From contig DATBLZ010000001.1 of NCBI GenBank assembly GCA_036555065.1, positions 1 through 26,224 of the forward strand: a stretch of DNA of 26,224 nt, given 5' to 3'. The translations under genes were made by a program, and so were the position numbers. Positions 15,655 to 22,244 of this stretch are shown here, in pieces; positions within the stretch are counted from its first letter, which is position 1; each line of letters begins with the position of its first letter. Source of the DNA: DATBLZ01 sp036555065. GTDB lineage: Bacteria; Pseudomonadota; Gammaproteobacteria; Steroidobacterales; Rariloculaceae. Under the pieces are notes generated by a model. The model was not told the DNA's origin. It saw only the letters and a list, made by a program, of their open reading frames with translations, and made no database searches.

Positions 15655-17157
15655 TTAGGCCTTTTTCTCACCCTCGAACCAATGTTTGCGGGCGGCCATG
15701 ATGAGCTCCGCCGCACGCTTCGGCTCGAGGTTGTCGATCGATTCGAGATCGTCGACTGCCTGTTCCGCCAGATCTTCCCGCGTGACTATCCCGCGGCTCG
15801 CGAGCACGAACGCGAGCTCCTTGTCCATGCCTTCGAGAGTAAGGAGGTCCTCCGCCGGCTCCGCCTGATCAATGACCTCCTCGCTGACGATCGCCTGCGT
15901 GATCAGCACGTCGCGCGCCCGCGCACGCAGCTCGTCGACGATGGTCTGGTCGAATTCCTCGATGGCCAAGAGCTCCGCGGCCGGCACGTATGCGATCTCT
16001 TCGAGCGAGGAGAATCCTTCTTGCACGAGGATCTGCGCGACGTTCTCATCCACATCGAGCTCTTTCATGAATCTTTGCACGAGCTCGCGGGCTTCGACCT
16101 CGCTCTTCTCCTCGGCGGCGGCCTCGGTCATGACATTGAGCTCCCATCCCGTGAGCTCACTCGCGAGCCGGATGTTTTGCCCTCCACGGCCGATTGCCTG
16201 TGACAGCTTTTCCTCCTCGACGGCGATATCCATGCTGTGCGCGTCTTCGTCGACGACGATCGACTGCACATCGGCCGGTGACATTGCATTGATCACGAAT
16301 TGCGCCGGGTTCTCATCGTGAAGGATGATGTCGACGCGCTCGCCGGCGAGCTCGTTCGAGACTGCTTGCACGCGCGACCCCCGCATGCCCACACACGCGC
16401 CGACCGGGTCGATGCGCGGATCGTTGCTGCGCACGGCGATCTTGGCACGCAAGCCGGGGTCGCGTGCCGCCCCCAGGATCTCGATGAGCCCCTGCCCCAC
16501 CTCGGGCACCTCGATCCTGAACAGCTCGATGAGGAATTGCGGCGACGTCCGCGTCAGGAACAGCTGCGGCCCGCGCGGCTCTGCGCGAACCTCGGCAAGC
16601 ATGCTCTTGATGCGATCCTGCGGTTTGATCGGCTCGCGGGGAATAAGGTTCTCGCGGGGAATGAATCCTTCGGCATTGCCGCCGAGATCGACGTAAGCGC
16701 CATTGCGATCGACGCGCTTGACGATGCCCCCGACGAGCTCGCCGACCCGGCCCTTGTACTCTTCGACGACTTGCTCACGCTCCGCCTCGCGCACCTTTTG
16801 CACGATCACCTGTTTCGCAGTCTGGGCGGCGATACGCCCGAACTCGACCGACTCCATCGGACGTTCGACGTATCCGTCGACGGTTGCGTTCGGGTCCATG
16901 TCGAGCGCGTCCTCGAGGCGCAGCTCGCGCTCGGGCTCCTCGAGCGCGGTCGAATCGTCGGCGAATACTTTCCAGCGCCGAAACGTCTCGTACTGGCCCG
17001 TTTCGCGGTCGATTGCAACGCGCACTTCGATGTTCTCGCCGTGTCGCTTGCGTGTCGCGCTCGCGAGCGCCGCTTCGATCGCCTCGAAAATGACGTTCTT
17101 GTCGACGCCTTTTTCGTTCGACACGGCATCGACGACCATTAGGATCTCTTTGTTCAT
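15655..17157 (-). CDS. nusA: Transcription termination/antitermination factor NusA
   Basis: Binds RNA polymerase and modulates pausing, intrinsic termination and antitermination. The 500 residues contain the N-terminal polymerase-binding domain (1-125, ILMVVDAVSNEKGVDKNVIF) and an S1 domain (about 135-200, GGIVKRVDRNGAYVDLGGNA). Two KH domains follow (RIDPVGACVGMRGSRVQAV and EEKLSQAIGRGGQNIRLASE). Two acidic C-terminal repeats (about 360-430 and 440-495) mark the proteobacterial form. It starts 22 bp after rimP. In E. coli NusA limits its own operon by stimulating termination in the leader. The two terminators in front of rimP here make the same feedback plausible. Confidence 0.98.
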   Translation of the reverse strand: MNKEILMVVDAVSNEKGVDKNVIFEAIEAALASATRKRHGENIEVRVAIDRETGQYETFRRWKVFADDSTALEEPERELRLEDALDMDPNATVDGYVERPMESVEFGRIAAQTAKQVIVQKVREAEREQVVEEYKGRVGELVGGIVKRVDRNGAYVDLGGNAEGFIPRENLIPREPIKPQDRIKSMLAEVRAEPRGPQLFLTRTSPQFLIELFRIEVPEVGQGLIEILGAARDPGLRAKIAVRSNDPRIDPVGACVGMRGSRVQAVSNELAGERVDIILHDENPAQFVINAMSPADVQSIVVDEDAHSMDIAVEEEKLSQAIGRGGQNIRLASELTGWELNVMTEAAAEEKSEVEARELVQRFMKELDVDENVAQILVQEGFSSLEEIAYVPAAELLAIEEFDQTIVDELRARARDVLITQAIVSEEVIDQAEPAEDLLTLEGMDKELAFVLASRGIVTREDLAEQAVDDLESIDNLEPKRAAELIMAARKHWFEGEKKA

Positions 17158-17179
17158 GCTCTATCGCTCAAAACTCGAT

Positions 17180-17629
17180 TCATTTCTGCGGCACGAGCCG
17201 CGCAACGCCGATTTCCGGCAAATCGACTCTCCAATCCACGCCATCGACCTCGACCGTGACTGTGTTGTCCTGCACGTCCTTGATCCGGCCTTTGAGACGC
17301 CTGCGGCCGTCGCGCGGCCGGATGAGCTCGATCCTGACGTCGTCGTTGACGAAGCGTCGGAAGTGCTCGGCGGTGCGGAGCTTCCGATCGAATCCCGGCG
17401 AAGACACCTCGAGCACGTAGCTGCCCGGCAGCGGGTCCTCGACGTCGAGAAACGCCCCGATCTGGACGCCCACGAGCTCGCAATCTCCGAGCGTCACGCC
17501 ACCCTCTTTGTCGATGTACAACCTCAACAACCCTTTGCGCCCATACGTGACCTCGAGGTCGACGAGCTCGTAACCCAAGCTCCGCAGGGGCGGCTCCAAC
17601 ATCTCGAACAGCCCACGCTTGTCGACCAC
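17180..17629 (-). CDS. rimP: Ribosome maturation factor RimP
   Basis: Needed for maturation of the 30S subunit. Family hallmarks are LGYELVDLEVTYGRKGLLRL, DCELVGVQIGAFLDVEDPLP and YVLEVSSPGFDRKLRTAEHF. The open frame reaches 17692, but its first 21 residues are encoded by a terminator hairpin and poly-U tract. I therefore start at GTG 17629 (MVDKRGLFEMLEPP), giving 149 residues, the usual length. The start lies about 22 bases after the T run of the nearest terminator. It is the first gene of the rimP-nusA-infB-rbfA-truB-rpsO-pnp operon. Confidence 0.94.
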   Translation of the reverse strand: MVDKRGLFEMLEPPLRSLGYELVDLEVTYGRKGLLRLYIDKEGGVTLGDCELVGVQIGAFLDVEDPLPGSYVLEVSSPGFDRKLRTAEHFRRFVNDDVRIELIRPRDGRRRLKGRIKDVQDNTVTVEVDGVDWRVDLPEIGVARLVPQK

Positions 17630-17651
17630 GCGATTCGCGCCCCGGCACCAG

Positions 17652-17676
17652 AAAAAAAATGGGCACGAGGCCCATT
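17652..17676 (-). terminator. Intrinsic terminator 2, just before rimP
   Basis: On the minus strand ATGGGC pairs with GCCCAT around a 5-base loop (17659-17675, with one further A-T pair), followed by eight T residues at 17659-17652. This is a textbook Rho-independent terminator, and it ends about 22 bases before the rimP start codon while pointing into rimP. It is therefore likely an attenuator in the operon leader. Confidence 0.8.
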
Positions 17677-17687
17677 CACTGCCGCCA

Positions 17688-17712
17688 AACAAAAAGCCCC
17701 ATACGGGGCCTT
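17688..17712 (-). terminator. Intrinsic terminator 1, upstream of rimP
   Basis: GCCCC at 17696-17700 pairs with GGGGC at 17705-17709 around the loop ATAC. On the minus strand the stem extends by a G-U and two A-U pairs and is followed by TTTTTGTTT. It lies about 20 bp before terminator 2 in the same orientation. In E. coli tandem terminators occupy this place after metY; no tRNA gene is recognisable here. Confidence 0.8.
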
Positions 17713-17733
17713 CTACCTAACTCATTTCTTCAA

Positions 17734-17790
17734 CAATCAGCCGTAAGTTGCTGATTGAAAATGCGCTCCGGGTTCGCTGTCGCGAACCCG
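17734..17790. repeat. Two perfect hairpins in the gap before rimP
   Basis: CAATCAGC and GCTGATTG (17734-17757) form an 8-bp stem with an 8-base loop. CGGGTTCGC and GCGAACCCG (17769-17790) form a 9-bp stem with a 4-base loop. Neither has a clean T tract in either direction. The second could end the cytochrome transcript, which stops at 17853 on the minus strand, or both could be part of the rimP operon leader. The 17630-17852 gap holds no tRNA cloverleaf that I can find. Confidence 0.5.
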
Positions 17791-17852
17791 CGGCCCGCCT
17801 AAGACAAGCACCATGCTACCAAGGTCCGGGGGGCAGCGCCATCCCCGCTGGG

Positions 17853-18377
17853 TCAATCGGTCTGGATCGATTCGAGATAGAGCACGAGGCGCCGCATGAG
17901 CTCGCGCGCCTCGCGCTCCGCCGTGATGTCGGCGCCTTCCTCGACCCAGAACTCATATCCCCAGATGGGCATCACCCGCGTGCCGTGCGCGAGCACGGGC
18001 GAGCGTCCGTCGATGGTTTCGCGGATGGCGTCGGCCGGGAACCGGCCTCCATTGCGCTCGCTGATGAGGGTGAGGTCGGGCACTGTCGTGGCAAGACCGC
18101 GGGCGACAGGCCCGTCGCCGTGCGCCTCCGAGCCGTGGCAGGCCGCACAAAAACGTTCGAAAAGCTCGGCGCCGGTCAAGTCAGCCAGGTCGAACGTTTG
18201 CGCCGTGGCCGCGAGCGCGGTCAACATGTAAATCGCGCCGCCGAGCAGCAACAGCGCGATTAGAGATAGGGTGAGGCGGCTCGCCATCGGCGCCTTGACC
18301 GCTTTGGCCGCGCAGCAATGTTTGTACTTGCGGCCGCTGCCACACGGACAAGGCGCGTTTCGCCCGATCGAGGACAC
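17853..18377 (-). CDS. Membrane-anchored cytochrome c with N-terminal SEC-C zinc motif
   Basis: Residues 5-22 are a SEC-C motif (GRNAPCPCGSGRKYKHCC), a small zinc-binding module best known from the SecA C-terminus. One transmembrane helix follows at about 33-56 (LTLSLIALLLLGGAIYML). Then comes a class I cytochrome c domain with haem site CAACH at 77-81 and a probable axial methionine at 136 (RVMPIWG). Basic residues before the helix predict N-terminus in the cytoplasm and haem in the periplasm. The start GTG 18377 has a strong GAGGAGG ribosome binding site four bases away, which supports including the SEC-C motif. Met31 is the alternative start without it. It begins 9 bp after the M23 peptidase gene and is probably co-transcribed. 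A role in electron transfer is likely; the partner is unknown. Confidence 0.85.
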   Translation of the reverse strand: MSSIGRNAPCPCGSGRKYKHCCAAKAVKAPMASRLTLSLIALLLLGGAIYMLTALAATAQTFDLADLTGAELFERFCAACHGSEAHGDGPVARGLATTVPDLTLISERNGGRFPADAIRETIDGRSPVLAHGTRVMPIWGYEFWVEEGADITAEREARELMRRLVLYLESIQTD

Positions 18378-18386
18378 AACGCCTCC

Positions 18387-19190
18387 TCATTCTGAGCCGA
18401 GCGAGAGCAACGTGAATGGGTCGACCCGAGCCCCAAGCACCCGTACGCCCCAGTGGAGGTGGGGCCCCGTGACCCGGCCCGTCGCACCCGCGAGACCGAC
18501 GACCGCGCCTCGCTCGACGACGTCGCCTTCGTTCACCTGGATCCGAGAGAGATGCAGGTAGACGGAATATACACCCATTCCGTGATCGAGAAAGACGGCG
18601 TTGCCGCTGAAGAAAAGGTTTTGGCATAGCACGACGCGGCCGCGGTTCGCGGCGCGCACGGGGGTGCCCGTCTCGGCCTCGAGGTCGGTGCCCGAGTGCG
18701 GTGCGCGGGGCTCGCCATTGAAGACTCGGCGGTGGCCGAAGTTGCGACCTCCGTCGACGCCTTCGAGCGGCACCGCAAACGGTCCCCGCCAGAGCCGCTC
18801 CGGAGTCGTCGTGGCGTAGATGGCCGCGATCGTCCGGTCCTCGCGCGCGGCACGAGCTGCGTCCTCGACGCTGAGCTCGACATAACGCGGCTCGACCTCG
18901 AGTTGGGTCGTCGGGAACGTGCCCGCGGCGACCTCGACCTCTTCCGTGCGGACCTCGGTCCGCGCGTCGGCGAAGCGTACGTTGATCTTGAGGTCGTGGG
19001 TTCCGGGCTCGGCCTCGAGGTCGACGCCCACGAGGGCCAGCCACTGGCTGCCCGCGTGCGCGAATGCTGCAGTGCGGCCATTCCATTCGATCGTCGCCGC
19101 CGCCAAACCCGGCTCATCGGGCAGGACGATCTCGAGCGCTTGGCCTTGGGAGGCCGCGAGGGCAGCCAACAGCAGAGTCGTTTCGATCAC
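18387..19190 (-). CDS. Exported M23 family metallopeptidase
   Basis: Predicted zinc endopeptidase acting on peptidoglycan cross-links in the periplasm, or a LytM-type regulator. The N-terminus (GTG start, then IETTLLLAALAASQGQA) is a short signal peptide. Residues about 20-130 form a beta-rich N-terminal domain. The LytM domain covers about 155-260. It has the zinc ligands His165 and Asp169 (HSGTD), the catalytic-type His213 (YLHLS), and His244/His246 in GPHLHWG. All key residues are present, so it should be enzymatically active rather than a degenerate LytM activator. No strong ribosome binding site is visible. It lies 9 bp upstream of the SEC-C cytochrome gene and is divergent from the small gene at 19282 across 91 bp. 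Confidence 0.9.
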   Translation of the reverse strand: MIETTLLLAALAASQGQALEIVLPDEPGLAAATIEWNGRTAAFAHAGSQWLALVGVDLEAEPGTHDLKINVRFADARTEVRTEEVEVAAGTFPTTQLEVEPRYVELSVEDAARAAREDRTIAAIYATTTPERLWRGPFAVPLEGVDGGRNFGHRRVFNGEPRAPHSGTDLEAETGTPVRAANRGRVVLCQNLFFSGNAVFLDHGMGVYSVYLHLSRIQVNEGDVVERGAVVGLAGATGRVTGPHLHWGVRVLGARVDPFTLLSLGSE

Positions 19191-19217
19191 GAGCTAAATC
19201 TTACGAAATCCAGTGAC

Positions 19218-19247
19218 TTGCAGCCCATACGCCCGTCATAGTCTAAT
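19218..19247 (+). promoter_or_regulatory. Candidate promoter for the small gene at 19282
   Basis: TTGCAG (19218-19223) and TCTAAT (19242-19247) are separated by 18 bp in the divergent gap between the M23 peptidase and the small gene. The -10 matches the consensus at five of six positions and the -35 at three. The next start codon is 35 bp downstream. This is plausible, not proven. Confidence 0.3.
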
Positions 19248-19281
19248 AGTGCCTGCGCATTCGCTGCGAGGTTCCCTCCCC

Positions 19282-19569
19282 ATGCCGACCTACCAGATTC
19301 CCGATATCGTCGAGGTCGAGCTCGATCGACTCGAGCTGCCCCAGGACGTCCCGGTCGACGCCAATTTCAATGAAAAGCCGCTCGCAGAGTGCAGCAAGCG
19401 CGAGGTCGAGATGGCGCTGCGGGCCTTTACGGGGCTCGTCCGGCAGTCGCAGAACGAGATCGAGGCCAGCATTGCGCGGCATATCGAGTTTCGCCGCCGG
19501 GTGGCCCACCTTCAAGCCTATCGCGCGAATTTCGACGACATCTCCTGGGTACGCGAGACGCGTAGCTGA
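19282..19569 (+). CDS. Small conserved-looking protein of unknown function
   Basis: I do not recognise this 95-residue protein. It starts MPTYQIPDIVEVELDRLELP, with a short extended N-terminus ending in DVPVDANFNEKPLAECS. A mostly helical stretch follows (KREVEMALRAFTGLVRQSQN, then IEASIARHIEFRRRVAHLQA) and it ends DDISWVRETRS. There is no signal peptide or membrane segment, so it is probably cytoplasmic. The ATG at 19282 was preferred to the upstream in-frame ATG at 19213 because the upstream residues are not protein-like and overlap the candidate promoter. GAGG lies about 10 bases upstream. It converges on the DUF3500 gene with a 3-bp gap. Protein-like composition and a fitting promoter support a real gene. 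Confidence 0.65.
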   Translation: MPTYQIPDIVEVELDRLELPQDVPVDANFNEKPLAECSKREVEMALRAFTGLVRQSQNEIEASIARHIEFRRRVAHLQAYRANFDDISWVRETRS

Positions 19570-19572
19570 CCG

Positions 19573-20637
19573 TCAGCGCAAGTGCGACGTCCGGTAGTGA
19601 TCGGCGAGCGCATCCTGCCCAAAATCTTCCGCGAGGCTTCGCCAGACGGAATGGACGTGGTTGCCGTCATTCTGGACGTTGTCGTACTCGAACATGAAGT
19701 CCGCGCCCTGTAGCCGGAAATAATGCGGGGCGTGCCGCTCGGGCGGCCCCATCCACGCGAACTTGAGGTCTTCGATATCGAGGTTGGCGAGGTATTGCGC
19801 CGCGAGCTCGGGCCGATAGTTGCCGACGACTTCGTCGATGACTCGCCGCACCCACTGCTGCTGAACCTCGTTGAGGTCGGCGACGGCGACACCCTGTGGA
19901 ACCAACGTTTGGCGCCACGCCTCCCACTGCGAGCGCTCCTTGTTGATGTTGCCCGAGAAGATCTCCGCGGGCGCGCGGTCCGCAACGATCGCCTCGGCGC
20001 GCTGCGCGTCGCTCAACGACATCAAGAGCTCGCGCGCGAGATCCTCGAGGATCCCGTGCACGCGAAGTCCGGCGAGCGGGCCGCCGACGACCTCGGCCGG
20101 GTTAGCGCCGAAGAACGACGGGGTCACCGTGACCCGGTCGGGTGAAACTGCGACGTTGAGCGAGACGTGGTGGCCTTCGAAACGCCACGCCCACGGCCCA
20201 TCGACCGAAGGCGTGCCGAATACGACGAGCCGGTAGTGGTCGACGCTACGCGGTAGCCCTGCTTCGTCGAACGCGTCGAGAATCTCCTCGAGTTGCATGA
20301 TCTGGGTAGCCTTGAGGTACCCATTCGAGCTCAACAGTGTTCTGAGCAAGTCGTGGACGAGGCGCCGCTGGACCGCCGACATGTATTCGAGCGGTAAGCC
20401 GACGCGCACCGTGGGCCAGTACTGCCAGTTCACGCGCTCGGGAGAATCGACGGGCAGCATGAGATTGGCTTTGCGGCCCACGCCGAGCATCGCTTCGGTC
20501 GGCCCCGCCTGCTCGACGGTGGCGATCAACGCCGCTGCGACCGCGGCCATTTGCTGTTGCACCGCCCCGTCTTCTTGGGCAATGCACGGCACGGCCAAGA
20601 GGAGCCCACTCAGCGCGACGAACGAGTGTCGGTTCAT
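19573..20637 (-). CDS. Exported DUF3500 family protein
   Basis: The C-terminal part carries the DUF3500 pattern. WAWRFEGHHVSLNVAVSPDRV is near residue 145-165, GANPAEVVGGPLAGLRVHG follows, and near the end come RLQGADFMFEYDNVQNDGNH and VHSVWRSLAEDFG. Members are exported proteins of unknown function with conserved histidines and acidic residues. The chosen start ATG 20637 (MNRHSFVALSGLLLAVPCIAQ) gives a clean signal peptide cleaved after about residue 20 and a 354-residue precursor. The frame stays open upstream to 20889 and includes a second hydrophobic segment (VVVWFACAALAVVADALPA after an ATG at 20865), so a longer product cannot be excluded. The ribosome binding site is weak. Confidence 0.85.
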   Translation of the reverse strand: MNRHSFVALSGLLLAVPCIAQEDGAVQQQMAAVAAALIATVEQAGPTEAMLGVGRKANLMLPVDSPERVNWQYWPTVRVGLPLEYMSAVQRRLVHDLLRTLLSSNGYLKATQIMQLEEILDAFDEAGLPRSVDHYRLVVFGTPSVDGPWAWRFEGHHVSLNVAVSPDRVTVTPSFFGANPAEVVGGPLAGLRVHGILEDLARELLMSLSDAQRAEAIVADRAPAEIFSGNINKERSQWEAWRQTLVPQGVAVADLNEVQQQWVRRVIDEVVGNYRPELAAQYLANLDIEDLKFAWMGPPERHAPHYFRLQGADFMFEYDNVQNDGNHVHSVWRSLAEDFGQDALADHYRTSHLR

Positions 20638-20961
20638 GACGATTGTTCCCACCCCGGAGGCCCAGAGTGTACTGGTGTTCGCGCTGGACGGACAGGCGTC
20701 GAGGCGGCAGGGCATCTCCTGCTCGAGCCCCGCTTCGCGGTCGAGCACCGAGCCGTGCTCGCCGGCACAGGCTTCACGGCGCTCCGCCGGCCGCGCGGGC
20801 AGTGCGTCGGCCACGACGGCCAGCGCCGCGCAAGCGAACCAAACCACGACCTTTGAGTGGGACATCGGCAGTGTGCGTGACCTGCACACACGCTAGCCTT
20901 GTCCCCCACGCGACGTCGCCCCACGTTACCTGCGAGTTCGACGAGAAATGGGCCGCGTCGC
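20638..20961. other. Gap between DUF3500 and DUF6152-fusion genes
   Basis: This 324-bp stretch has no firm gene. On the minus strand it is an in-frame extension of the DUF3500 frame with a signal-peptide-like segment encoded near 20800-20865. An inverted repeat, GTGTGC (20871-20876) and GCACAC (20884-20889) with a 7-bp spacer, may be an operator for the DUF3500 gene. I see no clear promoter hexamers or terminator. Confidence 0.5.
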
Positions 20962-22131
20962 TTACTGCGCTGCGTTGGGGCTCGGTGGCACCACCGGAGT
21001 GAGGTCCTCGCAAGGCTCGGGGCTGTACGGCACATTCGATGCCATCAGTGAATCCGAGCCCGAGTACGTGGCCGCGAAATACGCCGGATCCTCGGCGGTG
21101 TAGCTGCGCGTGAGCCGTAGCTTCTCGGCGTCGAGCGAAAACCGTTCGACGACATGGAGCTCACCGCTGTGCGGCGTCGTCCCGACCAGGACACCGGGCG
21201 TGAAGCCGACCGTGTCGACGACGAGCACGTCGTCCTCCCAATGCCCGATCGAGTGGCCGACGCGGCTCGGCTCGAGGTCCGCGGGATGCTCGCTCAGATT
21301 CATGTAAACCGTGCGCTGGAGCCCGAGACGCCCATAACTGAGGTTGATAACGCCGTCCTCTTCCGCAACCCGATTCACGGGCTCGCCGGCCCAATCTGCG
21401 AGAATGCTCGTGTTTTGGCACGCGCGCGCAGCCCGCGTGCCGAGATCGAGCGCCGCCATCGCGGCCTCGCCGGCCGGCGTTAGGGCTACGGAGGCCACGC
21501 GCGGCCGTTGGCCGCCGGCGAACGGGTTCCGCCCGGTTGTGGCCGCCTCCGTGCCGCGCGCACCGGGAATCTGGTTCTGCCCTTCCGGAACGTCGCCCGG
21601 TGCGAACTCGCCGACGCGCGAGAGCGGCACGAGCGTGCCGCGCTGGCCCCGCGGATCCGTCATCACGACCTGCTCCTGGGCCCAGTCGCCGAAAATGTTC
21701 GGCTCGCCGCTCGGCAGCCGCGCGACGCGGGTTGCCGCTTCCGCGGGCGCGGCGGGGATGCGTTGTCCGTAGCGGTCGAGGCTGCTGCCGTCCTCGAAGA
21801 TCAACGTGCTGACGTAGCAGGCGTTGGCTTCGGCACGGTCGGGTGAGCCCTGGATCGTGATCCGCTCTCCGACCGGGAACATCTCGGGGGTCCAGCCGGA
21901 GCGGCGCAATGTCGTCGCCGAGCGCATCTCGCAACGGTGCTCGACGACGCTGCCGTCGGGGTTGGTCACGTTGAAGTACACCCAGGAGTGCGGGTTGACG
22001 AACGCGAGCTTCGTAATCTCGCCCGTGAGCTCGATGTCCTCGTTCATGGCGAAGTTGCCGAAGCCGTGATGCGCGTGTGTCGCGCTCGCGGCAGCCAGGA
22101 AAACGAGGGCGATCGCTGACTGTCGAACCAT
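20962..22131 (-). CDS. Exported DUF6152 protein fused to a second conserved domain
   Basis: The 389-residue precursor has a signal peptide (1-20, ending SATHA), so the mature chain would start HHGFGNF. Residues 21-115 are a DUF6152 domain (GEITKLAFVNPHSWVYFNVT, GERITIQGSPDRAEANACYV). A P/G-rich linker with several acidic residues follows. The C-terminal part (about 145-375) has RTVYMNLSEH, GHWEDDVLVVDTVGF and ERFSLDAEKLRLTRSYTAED. That C-terminal pattern also occurs in the lipoprotein at 23810, and the DUF6152 part in the protein at 24667. The start ATG 22131 has AGAGGAA five bases upstream; the open frame extends to 22254, but the signal peptide fixes the start. The function is unknown. It is divergent from the esterase operon. 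Confidence 0.85.
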   Translation of the reverse strand: MVRQSAIALVFLAAASATHAHHGFGNFAMNEDIELTGEITKLAFVNPHSWVYFNVTNPDGSVVEHRCEMRSATTLRRSGWTPEMFPVGERITIQGSPDRAEANACYVSTLIFEDGSSLDRYGQRIPAAPAEAATRVARLPSGEPNIFGDWAQEQVVMTDPRGQRGTLVPLSRVGEFAPGDVPEGQNQIPGARGTEAATTGRNPFAGGQRPRVASVALTPAGEAAMAALDLGTRAARACQNTSILADWAGEPVNRVAEEDGVINLSYGRLGLQRTVYMNLSEHPADLEPSRVGHSIGHWEDDVLVVDTVGFTPGVLVGTTPHSGELHVVERFSLDAEKLRLTRSYTAEDPAYFAATYSGSDSLMASNVPYSPEPCEDLTPVVPPSPNAAQ

Positions 22132-22157
22132 GGTTCCTCTCTCCAGCGGTTTTAGGG

Positions 22158-22179
22158 AGTGTAGGGCATCGGCTACACT
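22158..22179. promoter_or_regulatory. Dyad in the divergent promoter region (candidate operator)
   Basis: Perfect 7-bp arms AGTGTAG and CTACACT are separated by 8 bp, within the 113-bp gap between the DUF6152-fusion gene and the esterase operon. Each arm contains a TACACT hexamer that could serve as a -10 element on its own strand (plus: 22174-22179, with TTTAGG at 22151-22156 and a 17-bp spacer). A dimeric regulator binding here could control both directions. Confidence 0.4.
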
Positions 22180-22244
22180 TAGTGGAGAGCCGCGCAAAGA
22201 CGCTGCGACGGAGCGAAGCCTATCCGAGCATGGGGGGAGTACTG

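Noticed and set aside
17180..17692. Longer rimP starting at 17692
   Set aside because: The first 21 residues (including CPFFFW) are the translation of a terminator stem and its poly-U tract.
17710..17852. A tRNA gene (metY) expected upstream of rimP
   Set aside because: The GGTTCG-containing segment at 17769-17790 is a self-complementary hairpin, not a T arm. I could not pair an acceptor stem, D arm and anticodon arm on either strand.
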